Part shown: piece by piece, positions 19,503 through 28,709 of the stretch
Numbering within the stretch: the stretch's first letter is position 1
How the letters are laid out: each line of letters starts with the position of its first letter
DNA from: Geomicrobium sp. JCM 19038
GTDB lineage: Bacteria; Bacillota; Bacilli; Bacillales; Marinococcaceae
Assembly (NCBI RefSeq): GCF_000698125.1
Contig: NZ_BAXA01000001.1
Span: 124,001-188,000 of the forward strand
Length of the DNA stretch: 64,000 nt
Direction: 5' to 3'
Translations under genes and position numbers: made by a program
The notes under the pieces: model-generated
Told to the model about the DNA's origin: nothing
What the model saw: only the letters and a program-made list of their open reading frames with translations
Database searches by the model: none

Positions 19503-20276
19503 ATGATGGCAAAAGCATCAACCATCGTTGAAGTAAACAATTTAACTTACCAATATACAGATCGACCCGTATTACAAAACCTGAACTTATCGATCGAAGA
19601 GGGGTCGTTTTTAGGACTCGTCGGTCCAAACGGTTCCGGAAAATCTACATTAATCAAGTGTATACTGGGCTTAATAAAACCGCAAGCTGGAAAACTTTCG
19701 TTATTTGGTTCAGAACTTCATCGTTTTGATGATTGGTCAAAAGTCGGCTACGTTTCTCAACGCGCGAATCGATTTAATGCAGGCTTTCCAGCAACTGTTT
19801 TTGAAGTTGTTTCAATGGGGTTGTTTGGCCAACTTGGTTTATTTCGTTTTATGAAACGCAATGACCGGATTAAAGTCATGCAAGCACTAAAAACAGTTGA
19901 GATGGATGCATACGCAAAACAACCGATTGGGAAGCTTTCTGGCGGACAACAACAACGGGTTCTAATTGCGCGTGCGCTCGTTAGCGATCCAACGTTACTC
20001 ATCTTAGATGAGCCGACAGTTGGGATTGACGCAACTTCTGCGAGACGATTTTATGATTTGCTTCGTAAATTAAATCAAGATCAAGGACTAACACTTTTAC
20101 TCGTTAGCCATGATGTTGGGACGATGACAAAGTACGTCACAAATGTTGCGTGTTTGAATAAGTCCATTCATTTTCACGGTACTGCGCATGAATTTGAAAC
20201 GAATCCTAATTTATCTTCTCTTTACGGTTATGATGTCCAACATATCATTCATGAACACGAGGAAATTGCGAAATGA
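19503..20276 (+). CDS. znuC: Zinc ABC transporter, ATP-binding protein
   Basis: The ATPase of a high-affinity zinc importer, 257 residues. Walker A is GPNGSGKST (41-49), the Q loop is in YVSQ, the signature is LSGGQQQR (145-152) and Walker B ends in LLILDEPTVG, with the H-loop at SHDVG. Family relatives with this architecture import Mn or Zn; the Zur box and the adjacent zur gene point to zinc. The znuB start overlaps its stop as ATGA. The substrate-binding lipoprotein ZnuA is not in the window and must be encoded elsewhere. Confidence 0.92.
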   Translation: MMAKASTIVEVNNLTYQYTDRPVLQNLNLSIEEGSFLGLVGPNGSGKSTLIKCILGLIKPQAGKLSLFGSELHRFDDWSKVGYVSQRANRFNAGFPATVFEVVSMGLFGQLGLFRFMKRNDRIKVMQALKTVEMDAYAKQPIGKLSGGQQQRVLIARALVSDPTLLILDEPTVGIDATSARRFYDLLRKLNQDQGLTLLLVSHDVGTMTKYVTNVACLNKSIHFHGTAHEFETNPNLSSLYGYDVQHIIHEHEEIAK

Positions 20277-21132
20277 TCGATGTTTTTTTTCAATATGACT
20301 TTTTACGAAATGCTTTAATTGCTGGAGTATTAATTGGCTTATTGCACCAATGCTCGGTGTGTTTCTCGTTGTAAAACGGATGTCACTCGTAGCTGACGCA
20401 CTCTCACACATTACGTTAACGGGGATTGCCTTCCACTTATTATTAGCGAACTTCTTTGCTATCTTTTCGTTATACGATCCGATTTATATGGGAATGGTGT
20501 TCGCAGTAATTGGCTCTCTCTTTATTAATCAGTTACGCACCGTTTATGGGCACTTTAAAGAGTTAGCGATCCCAATTATATTGTCTGCTGGCGTTGGACT
20601 TGCTGTTATTTTTATTTCTTTAGCAGATGGATTTAACACGGACTTATATTCTTATTTATTCGGTAGCGTTGCGGCAGTAGGTAACAATGACTTGATGACG
20701 ATTATTATCATAGCGGTTATCGTATTAGTGTTATTGTTCGTCTTCTATAAAGAATGGTTTTTCTTATCGTTCGATGAAGAGCAAGCAGCCATTTCAGGAC
20801 TTAAAGGTAAATGGTTGGAGTTATTGTTTTCGATTTTAGTAGCGCTCGTCATTGCAGCGTCAATCCGTATCGTCGGAATTCTACTCGTATCGGCATTAAT
20901 GACATTACCTGTCGCAAGTGCGATGCAGTGGGCGAAGAGCTTTAAGCAAATGTTCGTGTACGCGGCCATATTCGGTCAAATCTCGGTTTTAAGCGGAATC
21001 TTTCTCGGTTTTCACTTAGATTTAGCTCCAGGTGGGGTCATTGTCGTCTTTGCAGTGATCATCTTGCTTCTAAGTTTACTCAAAAATAAAATCGTAAAAG
21101 CATCATTAAATCGAAACGTTCAAAATCGATAA
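20273..21132 (+). CDS. znuB: Zinc ABC transporter permease (one frame break)
   Basis: The membrane subunit of the zinc importer (ABC-3 family), with about eight transmembrane segments. ATG 20273 overlaps the znuC stop. It reads MIDVFFQYDFLRNALIAG until about 20341, where one base is missing. Restoring it joins LIGLIAPMLGVFLVVKRMSLVADALSHITL, a canonical ABC-3 segment, and gives about 286 residues. Without the correction the visible frame starts only at 20350 and lacks the first helix. Confidence 0.92.
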
Positions 21133-21186
21133 AGTTTGCATCATTTGCTATAATTATGATGAAATGTTTGATCTTGGAGGTACAAA

Positions 21187-21594
21187 ATGAATGTAACTAA
21201 AGCAATTCACTCGTTGAAGTCTTCCGGATACAAGTATACTGACAAACGTAAAGATATCATTGAGTTTTTAAGTGAACGTGATGGGTATACGCCAGCTAAA
21301 GAAGTGCTCGTGTTTATGCAAGAAAAATATAACGGTTTAAGCTTTGATACAGTTTATCGCAATTTATCTCTATTCGCTGAAATTGGCATATTAGAAGCTA
21401 GTGAATGGGAAGGGGAGAAGCGTTTTCGATTAAGCTGTATCGGAAGCCATCACCACCATATGATTTGTTTAACTTGTGGAAAGACGAAGCACATTGATGC
21501 ATGTCCGATGGAGCAGATGAGGTTGTCTCAAGATGATTTCTCTGTAACGAGTCACAAATTTGAAGTGTTCGGCTATTGCAAGACATGTCAATAA
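21187..21594 (+). CDS. zur: Zinc uptake regulator Zur (Fur family)
   Basis: A Fur-family repressor of 135 residues that senses zinc. The winged helix lies in residues 1-80, with FDTVYRNLSLFAEIGIL as recognition region. Metal residues are H88-H91 (HHHH), C94, C97, H123, C131 and C134, the last four matching the structural CxxC...CxxC zinc site. The position equals B. subtilis yqfV (zur), and the Zur box before znuC supports the choice over Fur or PerR. No Zur box was seen in front of zur itself. A terminator follows. Confidence 0.9.
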   Translation: MNVTKAIHSLKSSGYKYTDKRKDIIEFLSERDGYTPAKEVLVFMQEKYNGLSFDTVYRNLSLFAEIGILEASEWEGEKRFRLSCIGSHHHHMICLTCGKTKHIDACPMEQMRLSQDDFSVTSHKFEVFGYCKTCQ

Positions 21595-21635
21595 AGACCA
21601 ATCAAGCAGAGTAGCTTGATTGGTCTTTATTTTTT
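21593..21635 (+). terminator. Terminator of zur
   Basis: Perfect 15-base arms (21593-21607 and 21614-21628) around a six-base loop, followed by a T-rich tract. Confidence 0.9.
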
Positions 21636-21733
21636 GTTGAAACCAAAAATTTCCTAGAAGGTTGTCAGCATAAATCTTCATGATCCTCACATAATAGTAA
21701 TGCCCGCTTGAGCCGGGTAGGGAGGGAATGTAG

Positions 21734-22129
21734 GTGGCAGATGATGAACGTTACAATGAGCGTCCAGAAGAAAGACGTGAAATGACGGACCCACTCATCG
21801 ATAACTACAACCAAGGTTATATGGAAGAAACCTCCGCGGAAGTCAGCTCACCGAATCTAGATTACCGCATGGACCGGACAGGTCCAGGTGACAGCGATTT
21901 GGAGACAGATGAAGAAAAGGGTCGTAGCTCTGTGGGAGCTGGATTAGGTACAGCAGCGATTATTATGTCGATTGTTTCCCTCTTTTTTCTTCCTGTCATA
22001 TTAGGTGCCGCTGGGATCGTAACTGGTTTCTTTGCTCGCCAGCAAGGAGCTGTCGGTCTAGGATGGTGGGCGATCGGGATCGGTGCACTCTCGATTCTCA
22101 TGACATTTCTGTTTGCACCGTTTATGTAA
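21734..22129 (+). CDS. yqfX: YqfX-like small membrane protein (DUF4190 type)
   Basis: A protein of 131 residues. The N-terminal 75 residues are acidic and hydrophilic, followed by two or three transmembrane segments (GTAAIIMSIVSLFFLPVIL and the C-terminal helix) linked by GFFARQQGAVGLGWWAIGI. This layout and the place between zur and ispG fit YqfX, whose function is unknown. The start is GTG 21734 behind GGGAGGGAATG. Confidence 0.75.
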   Translation: MADDERYNERPEERREMTDPLIDNYNQGYMEETSAEVSSPNLDYRMDRTGPGDSDLETDEEKGRSSVGAGLGTAAIIMSIVSLFFLPVILGAAGIVTGFFARQQGAVGLGWWAIGIGALSILMTFLFAPFM

Positions 22130-22163
22130 AACAAAAGAAACCCCGTACGGGGTTTCTTTTGTT
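22130..22163. terminator. Bidirectional terminator between yqfX and ispG
   Basis: Perfect 15-base arms (22130-22144 and 22149-22163) with a four-base loop. The outer arms are A- and T-rich on both sides. The ispG stop codon lies in its right edge. Confidence 0.92.
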
Positions 22164-23275
22164 ATGTCGTAGAATTCGCTGCTTCTTGATCTCGTAATTT
22201 TTGGTAATGCTCTTCAGCGAGTTTATCGACTTCTTTCTTTAATTCGTCAACCATAATTTCTTCTGGTACTTTACGGATGATTTCTCCGTGTCTAAAGAGA
22301 AGACCTTCGCCTTTTGCTCCAGCAATTCCAATGTCAGCTTCTCGAGCTTCACCTGGTCCGTTTACCGCACAGCCAAGGACAGCTACTTTAAGCGGTGCTT
22401 TTACGTGGGAAATATACTCCTCAACTTCGTTAGCGATGCTAATTAAGTCAATCTCAATACGCCCGCAAGTTGGACAAGAAATTAACGTAGCCGCATTAGA
22501 TGCGAGACCGAATGTTTTCAGAAGTTCACGAGCTACCTTTATTTCTTCAACTGGATCAGCGCTTAAAGAGATGCGCATCGTGTTACCGATTCCTTTACTT
22601 AGAATCGTTCCAAGTCCAGCGGCACTTTTAATTGTACCTGCAAAAAGTGTCCCAGATTCAGTGATTCCTAAGTGAAGAGGGTAGTCAAACGCTTGTGCTG
22701 CTTTTTCGTAGGCTTCAACTGCAAGATCAACGTTTGAGCCTTCATCGAGACGATAATGTCATGAAAATCAAGTTCTTCCAAAATCGAAATATGGTGAAGA
22801 GCACTTTCAACCATCGCATCTGCTGTCGGATAGCCATATTTCTCAAGTAAGTGACGTTCTAATGAGCCAGCATTAACGCCGATTCGAATTGGAATCCCTT
22901 TTTCTTTCGCAGCTTTTACGACAAGTTCAACTTTGTCACGCTTCCCAATATTTCCTGGTTAATACGAATTTTATCTGCACCGGCTTCAATGGCCTTTAAT
23001 GCAAGTCGATAATCAAAATGAATATCGACAACGAGCGGAATGTTAATGCGAGATTTAATCTCAGCAAGTGCATCTGCTGCTCGTTGGTCAGGGCATGCAA
23101 CACGAACAACTTGACAACCAGCTTCTTCTAGACGGCTGATTTCAGCGACGGTCGCTTCCACATCATGTGTTTTTGTTGTCGTCATACTTTGGATGATGAC
23201 TTCATCGTTACCACCGATTACAAGGTTACCGACGTTAACTGGCCTCGTTTTCGTACGATGGGTTAGTTCACTCAT
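22162..23275 (-). CDS. ispG: 4-Hydroxy-3-methylbut-2-enyl diphosphate synthase IspG (two frame breaks)
   Basis: IspG is the penultimate enzyme of the MEP pathway, a 4Fe-4S protein converting MEcPP to HMBPP. N-terminal signatures are [30 protein letters not shown] and [12 protein letters not shown]. The cluster region near the C terminus has SCPTCGR and [11 protein letters not shown]. The frame breaks near 22957 (restoring [15 protein letters not shown]) and near 22738 (restoring [18 protein letters not shown]). With one base added at each, the protein has about 371 residues (B. subtilis 377). The middle third, about 22579-22915, is coding although no single open frame spans it. Confidence 0.93.
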
Positions 23276-23346
23276 TATTCCTTCGCCCCTTTAATGACGC
23301 TATTCTTTATAACAGGAAGTCCTGCTTAAAAGTTTAACATATCATA

Positions 23347-23382
23347 AAGAAGTCAAACGGCAGTCGATGTCGATGACTTCTT
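23347..23382 (-). terminator. Possible terminator of yqfZ
   Basis: The nine-base arms AAGAAGTCA and TGACTTCTT enclose a 17-base loop, with only a weak T tract on the minus strand. Confidence 0.35.
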
Positions 23383-23455
23383 GCTCTACTCATTGTAGCA
23401 ACGCCTCGTGTGTATTGGCAAGCTAAGAGCGTCAACCTTAATATCTCGTTCACAA

Positions 23456-23827
23456 TTATTGTCCATAGATAGGAAATGTATAAATCTTTCCAGCTTTTAA
23501 TTGTTCATATTCAGTGCCATCATTTAACGTTTCAAAGTCTTGTTTAATGTCTTCAATAGAAATAACAATCGCTTCTTCATGGAGTTGTTCAAGTATGGTG
23601 AGTAGCGTTTGTCCACTTTCAACTTCAATGGCTACAGTATCAATAATTCGATCAGGCAGTGGAGCTATTTCTTCAACATGATCTGCCTCATCTTGTTCTA
23701 CAGAATCTGCTGTAGCGGGTTCTTCATTTATAAATGAACCTTCTACTGGCAAACTCCCACGCGACAAATCATAATAGACGGCAACAGCAACGAGTAGAAT
23801 TGACGCAACCCAAATCCATTTTTTCAT
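23456..23827 (-). CDS. yqfZ: YqfZ-like membrane-anchored protein with LysM-like tail
   Basis: A 123-residue protein. An N-terminal membrane anchor (WIWVASILLVAVAVYY) is followed by an acidic linker and a C-terminal segment resembling LysM: VESGQTLLTILEQL, then an Ile/Asp-rich helix, a DF..LN turn and the closing LKAGKIYTFPIY. Such a domain would bind peptidoglycan outside the membrane. It lies upstream of ispG, as yqfZ does in B. subtilis. ATG 23827 has GAGAGG ahead. Confidence 0.7.
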   Translation of the reverse strand: MKKWIWVASILLVAVAVYYDLSRGSLPVEGSFINEEPATADSVEQDEADHVEEIAPLPDRIIDTVAIEVESGQTLLTILEQLHEEAIVISIEDIKQDFETLNDGTEYEQLKAGKIYTFPIYGQ

Positions 23828-24012
23828 CGTGTAACCTCTCCATTCGAATAACGACTATATAAATAACTTATCTATGTATAAGTATATGCTTGTCTTGTGG
23901 AAAAATGCTGTGAAAATATAAAAAAGCTTCAGATTTTCTTTTCATTTCACAAGACGTATGGTAGAACCGAAAAGAAGAATAGAACGGAATTTGACAGGGG
24001 GAAAACACTCCA

Positions 24013-24914
24013 ATGAAAAAACTTTCAATTTTGGGGATGGCTGCTTTATTAATCGGATCGAGTTTCGCAGTTCCACAAACCGCGAGCGCGGATGCTGGTC
24101 CAGGAGATGTCATTGTAACGCTCGGTGAAGACTTAACACCTACTCAACGAGAGAGTTTATTAGCAGAAATGGGCAGTGATGAAAACGCCAATATTGTGAC
24201 GGTCTCAAACGCAGAAGAACATGATTATTTAGGTGAATACATTCCAGCTGGAAAAATTGGGAGCAACGCTTTATCATCTGCACGCATTACGATTGAAGAG
24301 TCTGGATCAGGTGTTAATGTAGAGACGAATAACATTAACTGGGTGTCTGAAGGGATGTATGCAAATGCACTTGTAACAGCAGGTGTAGAGGATGCAGACA
24401 TTTACGTTACTGCACCGTCATCTATTTCAGGTACGGGTGCATTAACGGGTATTCTAAAGGCGTATGATTCAGAAGCGGATGGTCTTTCAGAAGAACGCAT
24501 GCGTATTGCGAATGAAGAAATGGTAGAGACGGGTGAACTTGGTGATCGGATTGGTATGGAGGAAGCAACAGAACTAGTCACACAAATTAAAGAAACCATT
24601 GCAGAAGAAAATGTAGAAAATGAAGATGATTTACGAGCACTCATTCAACGTATTGCTTCAGATTTAGGCATTGAATTAACAGATGAAGAACTAGACGGTC
24701 TTGTCTCTTTGTTTATGAGAATGCAAGATTTAAACATTGACTGGAACCAATTAGGAGAACAAGTGAATCAGATTCGCGATAATATTGGCGACTGGTTAAG
24801 CAAGAAGAAACGCAGAATTTCTTCCAATCAGTAATGGATTTCTTTAGTGAATTAATCGATTCGATTGCTGATTGGTTCAACTCAAATGAGAGTGAATCTT
24901 CGAGTGGTTCTTAA
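24013..24914 (+). CDS. Secreted DUF1002 protein, YpuA-like (one frame break)
   Basis: A signal peptide ends near ASA|DAG (about residue 27). The DUF1002 core follows, with GDVIVTLGEDLTPTQRESLL, then ITIEESGSGVNVET and the helical IKETIAEENV region. Its function is unknown. The frame stops at 24832-24834, but adding one base near 24803 continues it as KEETQNFFQSVMDFFSELID to TAA 24912-24914. The result is about 300 residues with an amphipathic tail, like YpuA (about 290). A strong terminator comes right after this new stop, supporting the longer version. It is probably cell-surface located. Confidence 0.85.
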
Positions 24915-24928
24915 ATAATATAATGTAT

Positions 24929-24976
24929 AAAACCCCGCAGCGTTATGCGATTCGCATAACGGCTGCGGGGTTTTAT
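24929..24976 (+). terminator. Terminator of the DUF1002 gene
   Basis: The 12-base outer arms AAAACCCCGCAG and CTGCGGGGTTTT pair. An inner GTTATGCG palindrome extends the stem. Confidence 0.92.
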
Positions 24977-25153
24977 CGTTACATGAGAAGCCAATGAATA
25001 ATAATAAACGATATTCGAACAAAGGAACGTCTATTTGATGATGTGATTGTGCAGAATAAAGCATTTTTTGCTATAATAGACTTAGATATGAAACCGTTTT
25101 AGCCTTCTTTACGTATAGAAAAGAAAGCAACGTTTTGGGAGGGGTGTATAAAG

Positions 25154-25804
25154 ATGGCTTGGTTGGATTATAGTTTTGTCGGTTTTCTCGTTGTTGTACT
25201 TGCCACGATGTTTCTAATTGGAGAATTGCTCGTGAAGTCACGAGGGATTTTTGGTGTGGTTGGTGTCGTATTAATTACCCTTTATTTTGCTCATCATTTA
25301 GACGGATTAGGCAATGCATGGGTCGTTGGGGCGTATTTGATCGGTTTAACGTTAATTCTTATAGATGGTAAGTTATTTGGAGATGGGATGGTTTCTGCAC
25401 TCGGTGTAGGGCTAATGATCGTCGGTTTAGCGATTCCAGCACCAGACTTGTTGTATTCTGTTCTCGTCGGTTTTGGCGTGTTAATCGGTGGCTCTGGAGC
25501 GTTTTTATTTATGAAAGTGTTCCCTAGACGTGAACTGTGGACGAAGATGACATTTAAAGATACGTTATCTAGTGAAGAAGGCTATAATTCGATGAATGAA
25601 TCGTATCGTGATCTCGTTGGAAAAACAGGGAAGACACTTAGTGATTTCAGACCTACAGGAACTGTGGAAATTGAAGGACAACCGTACAGCGCAACGACAG
25701 GTGCCAGTTGGTTGAAAGCGAACGTTGACGTTGAAGTGAAGTCTGTTGATGGTACACGGATTTTAATTGCGGAGATTCAAAAAGAAAATAAAGAAGAAGT
25801 GTAA
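25154..25804 (+). CDS. NfeD-like membrane protein
   Basis: A 216-residue protein with four or five transmembrane segments (about 8-140) and a C-terminal OB-fold-like domain (about 150-216) that begins LVGKTGKTLSDFRPTGTVEIEG, the hallmark of short NfeD proteins. Relatives often pair with flotillin-like proteins (YqfA/FloA) in membrane organisation. No floA is seen next to it here, so the partner is unknown. ATG 25154 follows GGGAGGGG. It is a single-gene unit with its own terminator. Confidence 0.8.
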   Translation: MAWLDYSFVGFLVVVLATMFLIGELLVKSRGIFGVVGVVLITLYFAHHLDGLGNAWVVGAYLIGLTLILIDGKLFGDGMVSALGVGLMIVGLAIPAPDLLYSVLVGFGVLIGGSGAFLFMKVFPRRELWTKMTFKDTLSSEEGYNSMNESYRDLVGKTGKTLSDFRPTGTVEIEGQPYSATTGASWLKANVDVEVKSVDGTRILIAEIQKENKEEV

Positions 25805-25834
25805 AGAACCCTCAGTGTTGAGGGTTCTTTTTTT
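25803..25834 (+). terminator. Terminator of the NfeD-like gene
   Basis: Arms of 12 bases (AAAGAACCCTCA and its complement) with a three-base loop, ending in eight T. Confidence 0.92.
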
Positions 25835-25994
25835 AAGTAAAAGAGGTGAGATTGTATGCGGAAAAAAGAATCGTATGATAATCTTTACATAATCTTTACA
25901 AACCTTTGATGATACATTAATAATTGACACGTATGATCGATTTTGGGTAAACGATCTAATACTAGGTTTTGAAGGGATGAGGAGTTTGGACGTA

Positions 25995-27611
25995 ATGGAT
26001 CTCCTGTTTCTATTTCTCGGGGGTATAGGAATCTTTTTATTTGGTATGAAGTTTATGAGCGACGGCTTAACGAAAATTGCCGGCGATCGCTTACGAGATC
26101 TTTTGGATCGCTTCACATCAAATCCATTAAAAGGAGTCCTTGTCGGGATTGTTGTAACAGTTTTACTACAATCAAGTACGGCAACAATTGTATTAACCGT
26201 TGGACTTGTTAATGCAGGTTTTATGACACTGACGCAAGCGATTGGTGTTATTATGGGTGCGAACGTTGGTACCACAACGACAGCATTCATTATCGGGATT
26301 AACATTTCTGCTTACGCACTACCGATTATTTTCTTAGGTACATTTTTTATTTTCTTCTTTAAGAACAAAAAATTGAACAACATAGGACAAGTTATATTCG
26401 GTTTTGGTGCACTATTCCTAGGGCTTGAATTTATGGGTGATGGTGTAGAACCATTAAAAGACAACGCCTTTTTTGCGGAGTTAACACTTAGCATGAGTGA
26501 CAACCCAATTCTCGGTGTTATTGTCGGTACTGTGTTTACAGCTATTATTCAAAGTTCTACAGCGGCAATTGGTTTACTTCAAAGCTTCTACGATTCAGGA
26601 GCGATGGACTTAAATGCAGCGTTGCCAGTATTATTCGGTGATAATATTGGTACGACAATCACAGCTGTCATTGCTTCAATTGGAGCAAGTGTTGCTGCAA
26701 AGCGTACAGCACTCAGTCACGTTATATTTAACTTAATTGGTGCTACCGTCATTATGATTCTACTCGTACCGTTTACAAACCTTATCGTTTGGTTTGAAGA
26801 AACGTTAAACTTATCACCGCCAATGACGATTGCTTTTGCTCACGGTACGTATAACGTTGCCAATCTATTGCTACAAGTTGCCTTTATTGGTGTACTTGCA
26901 ACGATTGTAACGAAATTAATACCAGGTAAGAGTGAAGAGATTGAGTACAAAGCGAAACACCTCGATCCGACGTTCATACAACGAGCGCCATCGATTGCAC
27001 TTGGTCAAGCACGTGCAGAAACACTACGTATGGCGAACTTCGCTGAATTAGGATTAGAAGAAGTGCTCAAGTATCTGCATACGAACAATCGTAAAAATGC
27101 GGAGCGAACAATCCAATATGAAGAAGCGATTAACAATCTTGATCGCACGATTACAGATTATTTAATGCAGATTTCTAATCGATCACTTTCAAGTGATGAT
27201 TCATTCACGCATACGATGTTACTCGATACCGTACGTGACATTGAACGAATCGGTGATCATATGGAAAACATTATGGAACTCGTTGACTATCAAATCAAAA
27301 ACAAAGTAATATTATCTGAAGATGCAAAAGCAGATTTAGAAGAAATGTTTACTCTTACACGTAAAACGTTGAAAGATGCTGTTTATGCATTAGAGCATCA
27401 TGATGTGGAAGCTGCTCGTGCAACCGAACAACAAGAAGATGAAATCGACAAGATGGAACGCAAAATGCGTAAGAAGCACATTATGCGTATGAACGAAGGT
27501 CGTTGTTCTGGTTCAGCAGGAATCGTATTCGTCGATATCGTAAGTAACTTAGAGCGAATTGGTGACCACTCGGTGAACATTGCTGAAGCGGTTTTAAATG
27601 AAGAGAAGTAA
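25995..27611 (+). CDS. Na/Pi cotransporter family protein (NptA/YjbB type)
   Basis: A 538-residue membrane protein of the PF02690 family. The two inverted repeats each carry the substrate signature: VLLQSSTATIVLTVGL near residue 50 and AIIQSSTAAIGLLQ near residue 185. About eight transmembrane helices precede a PhoU-like helical C-terminal domain (about 340-530) with LLDTVRDIERIGDHMENIM and NLERIGDHSVNIAEAV. It probably moves phosphate or a related anion with sodium. ATG 25995 is preferred over 25977 because GAGGAG lies nine bases ahead. Confidence 0.9.
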   Translation: MDLLFLFLGGIGIFLFGMKFMSDGLTKIAGDRLRDLLDRFTSNPLKGVLVGIVVTVLLQSSTATIVLTVGLVNAGFMTLTQAIGVIMGANVGTTTTAFIIGINISAYALPIIFLGTFFIFFFKNKKLNNIGQVIFGFGALFLGLEFMGDGVEPLKDNAFFAELTLSMSDNPILGVIVGTVFTAIIQSSTAAIGLLQSFYDSGAMDLNAALPVLFGDNIGTTITAVIASIGASVAAKRTALSHVIFNLIGATVIMILLVPFTNLIVWFEETLNLSPPMTIAFAHGTYNVANLLLQVAFIGVLATIVTKLIPGKSEEIEYKAKHLDPTFIQRAPSIALGQARAETLRMANFAELGLEEVLKYLHTNNRKNAERTIQYEEAINNLDRTITDYLMQISNRSLSSDDSFTHTMLLDTVRDIERIGDHMENIMELVDYQIKNKVILSEDAKADLEEMFTLTRKTLKDAVYALEHHDVEAARATEQQEDEIDKMERKMRKKHIMRMNEGRCSGSAGIVFVDIVSNLERIGDHSVNIAEAVLNEEK

Positions 27612-27629
27612 TAGAAGGAGATGAGTGAG

Positions 27630-28120
27630 ATGGATATCGTATGGATTGTACTTTCAATTGTTTGCTTTGCGTTAGCATGATCGGTGTGGTATACCCAATC
27701 ATACCGAGTGCACCAGCGTATATCCTTTCACTTGTTTTTCTAGCTCTTTATACAGGCTTTGATTATTTTGGTTGGTTTTTCTATACAGCGCAAGGTATTC
27801 TCGTCGTTTTAATGCTCGTCATTGACTTTTTAACGAGTTATTACGGCATTACGAAAATCGGCGGATCAAAAGCTGCGGTATGGGGAAGTGTCGTCGGGTT
27901 ACTTCTCGGCCCACTTCTTATTCCTTTACCGTTATTCAATTTGTTGATCGGTGCCTTTATCGGTGCGATTGTTGGAGAACTAATCGCAGGTGGCCGTAAT
28001 CTTAAGAAGCTATCACAAATTGGACTTGGGTCATTGCTCGGATTTATCGGAGGAGTGATCGGTAAGTTTGTACTAATTTTTGTCGGCATGATTCTAGTAG
28101 CCGCTGCATTAATTTGGTAG
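27630..28120 (+). CDS. DUF456 membrane protein (one frame break)
   Basis: A small membrane protein of the DUF456 family with about five segments. ATG 27630 has GAAGGAG nine bases ahead and reads MDIVWIVLSIVCFALA, then meets a stop because one base is missing near 27676. Restoring it gives ALAMIGVVYPIIPSAPAYIL, the family's Pro-rich first loop, and about 163 residues. The rest has the Gly-rich GSVVGLLLGPLLIPLP and GAFIGAIVGEL signatures. Its function is unknown. The gene follows the Na/Pi cotransporter by 18 bases, so the two are co-transcribed. Confidence 0.85.
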
Positions 28121-28136
28121 ATTATTAGAATTTAGC

Positions 28137-28165
28137 TTGCGGCATATAGTTTTGTGTGGTATATT
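28137..28165 (+). promoter_or_regulatory. Promoter of the tRNA cluster
   Basis: TTGCGG (28137-28142), a 17-base spacer and TATATT (28160-28165) lie 18 bases before the first tRNA. Confidence 0.6.
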
Positions 28166-28183
28166 AGCAAATGTCCAATTCAT

Positions 28184-28260
28184 GGCGGTGTAGCTCAGCT
28201 GGCTAGAGCGTACGGTTCATACCCGTGAGGTCGGGGGTTCGACTCCCTCCGCCGCTACCA
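28184..28260 (+). tRNA. tRNA-Met (CAT), probably elongator
   Basis: A complete 77-base cloverleaf with encoded CCA. The anticodon loop TTCATAC gives CAT. The first acceptor pair is G-T rather than the C-A mismatch of initiator tRNA, so this is taken as the elongator. Confidence 0.9.
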
Positions 28261-28279
28261 ATTACATAATGACGAATAT

Positions 28280-28356
28280 GGCGGCTGTGGCGAAGTGGTT
28301 AACGCACCGGATTGTGGTTCCGGCACTCGTGAGTTCGATTCTCATCAGCCGCCCCA
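28280..28356 (+). tRNA. tRNA-His (GTG)
   Basis: The acceptor GGCGGCTG pairs over eight bases with CAGCCGCC, the extra G-1:C73 pair typical of tRNA-His, followed by CCA. The anticodon is GTG. Confidence 0.95.
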
Positions 28357-28361
28357 TGTTT

Positions 28362-28438
28362 GGACCCTTAGCTCAGTTGGTTAGAGCAGACGGCTCATAA
28401 CCGTCCGGTCGTAGGTTCGAGTCCTACAGGGTCCACCA
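28362..28438 (+). tRNA. tRNA-Ile2 (CAT, lysidine type)
   Basis: A 77-base cloverleaf with CCA and anticodon CAT. The acceptor GGACCCT has C4-G69 and C5-G68, features TilS uses to recognise tRNA-Ile2, and differs from the first Met tRNA. It is therefore more likely read as isoleucine after C34 becomes lysidine. Anticodon alone would call it Met. Confidence 0.75.
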
Positions 28439-28454
28439 TATCGTAATCATTCCA

Positions 28455-28492
28455 AATCATTAACGATTGTTAATGGTTTTTTTTATTTTATA
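28455..28492 (+). terminator. Terminator of the tRNA cluster
   Basis: The TCATTAAC/GTTAATGG hairpin is followed by eight T. Confidence 0.75.
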
Positions 28493-28709
28493 GTAGTGTT
28501 ATAAAATAACGATACTAGATTCATGAAAAAAATGTTTAGTAAATAAAGATGCAGGGAAGCAAACCTATAAGCGCACGAAGTTAATTTACTTGCCAAAAGT
28601 TAGGTGCTTTGCTAATGTAAAATTGAGGTAAGTTGAATGGCGATGACGAATGTTATTGCTACCATACTCAAATTTAACATTACAATCGATTCGTAGGAGG
28701 AGATTTATT
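28493..28709. other. Gap before sodA
   Basis: About 215 bases with no gene. TTGCCA at 28590-28595 could be a -35 box, but its -10 is poor. No known regulatory RNA was recognised. Confidence 0.4.
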
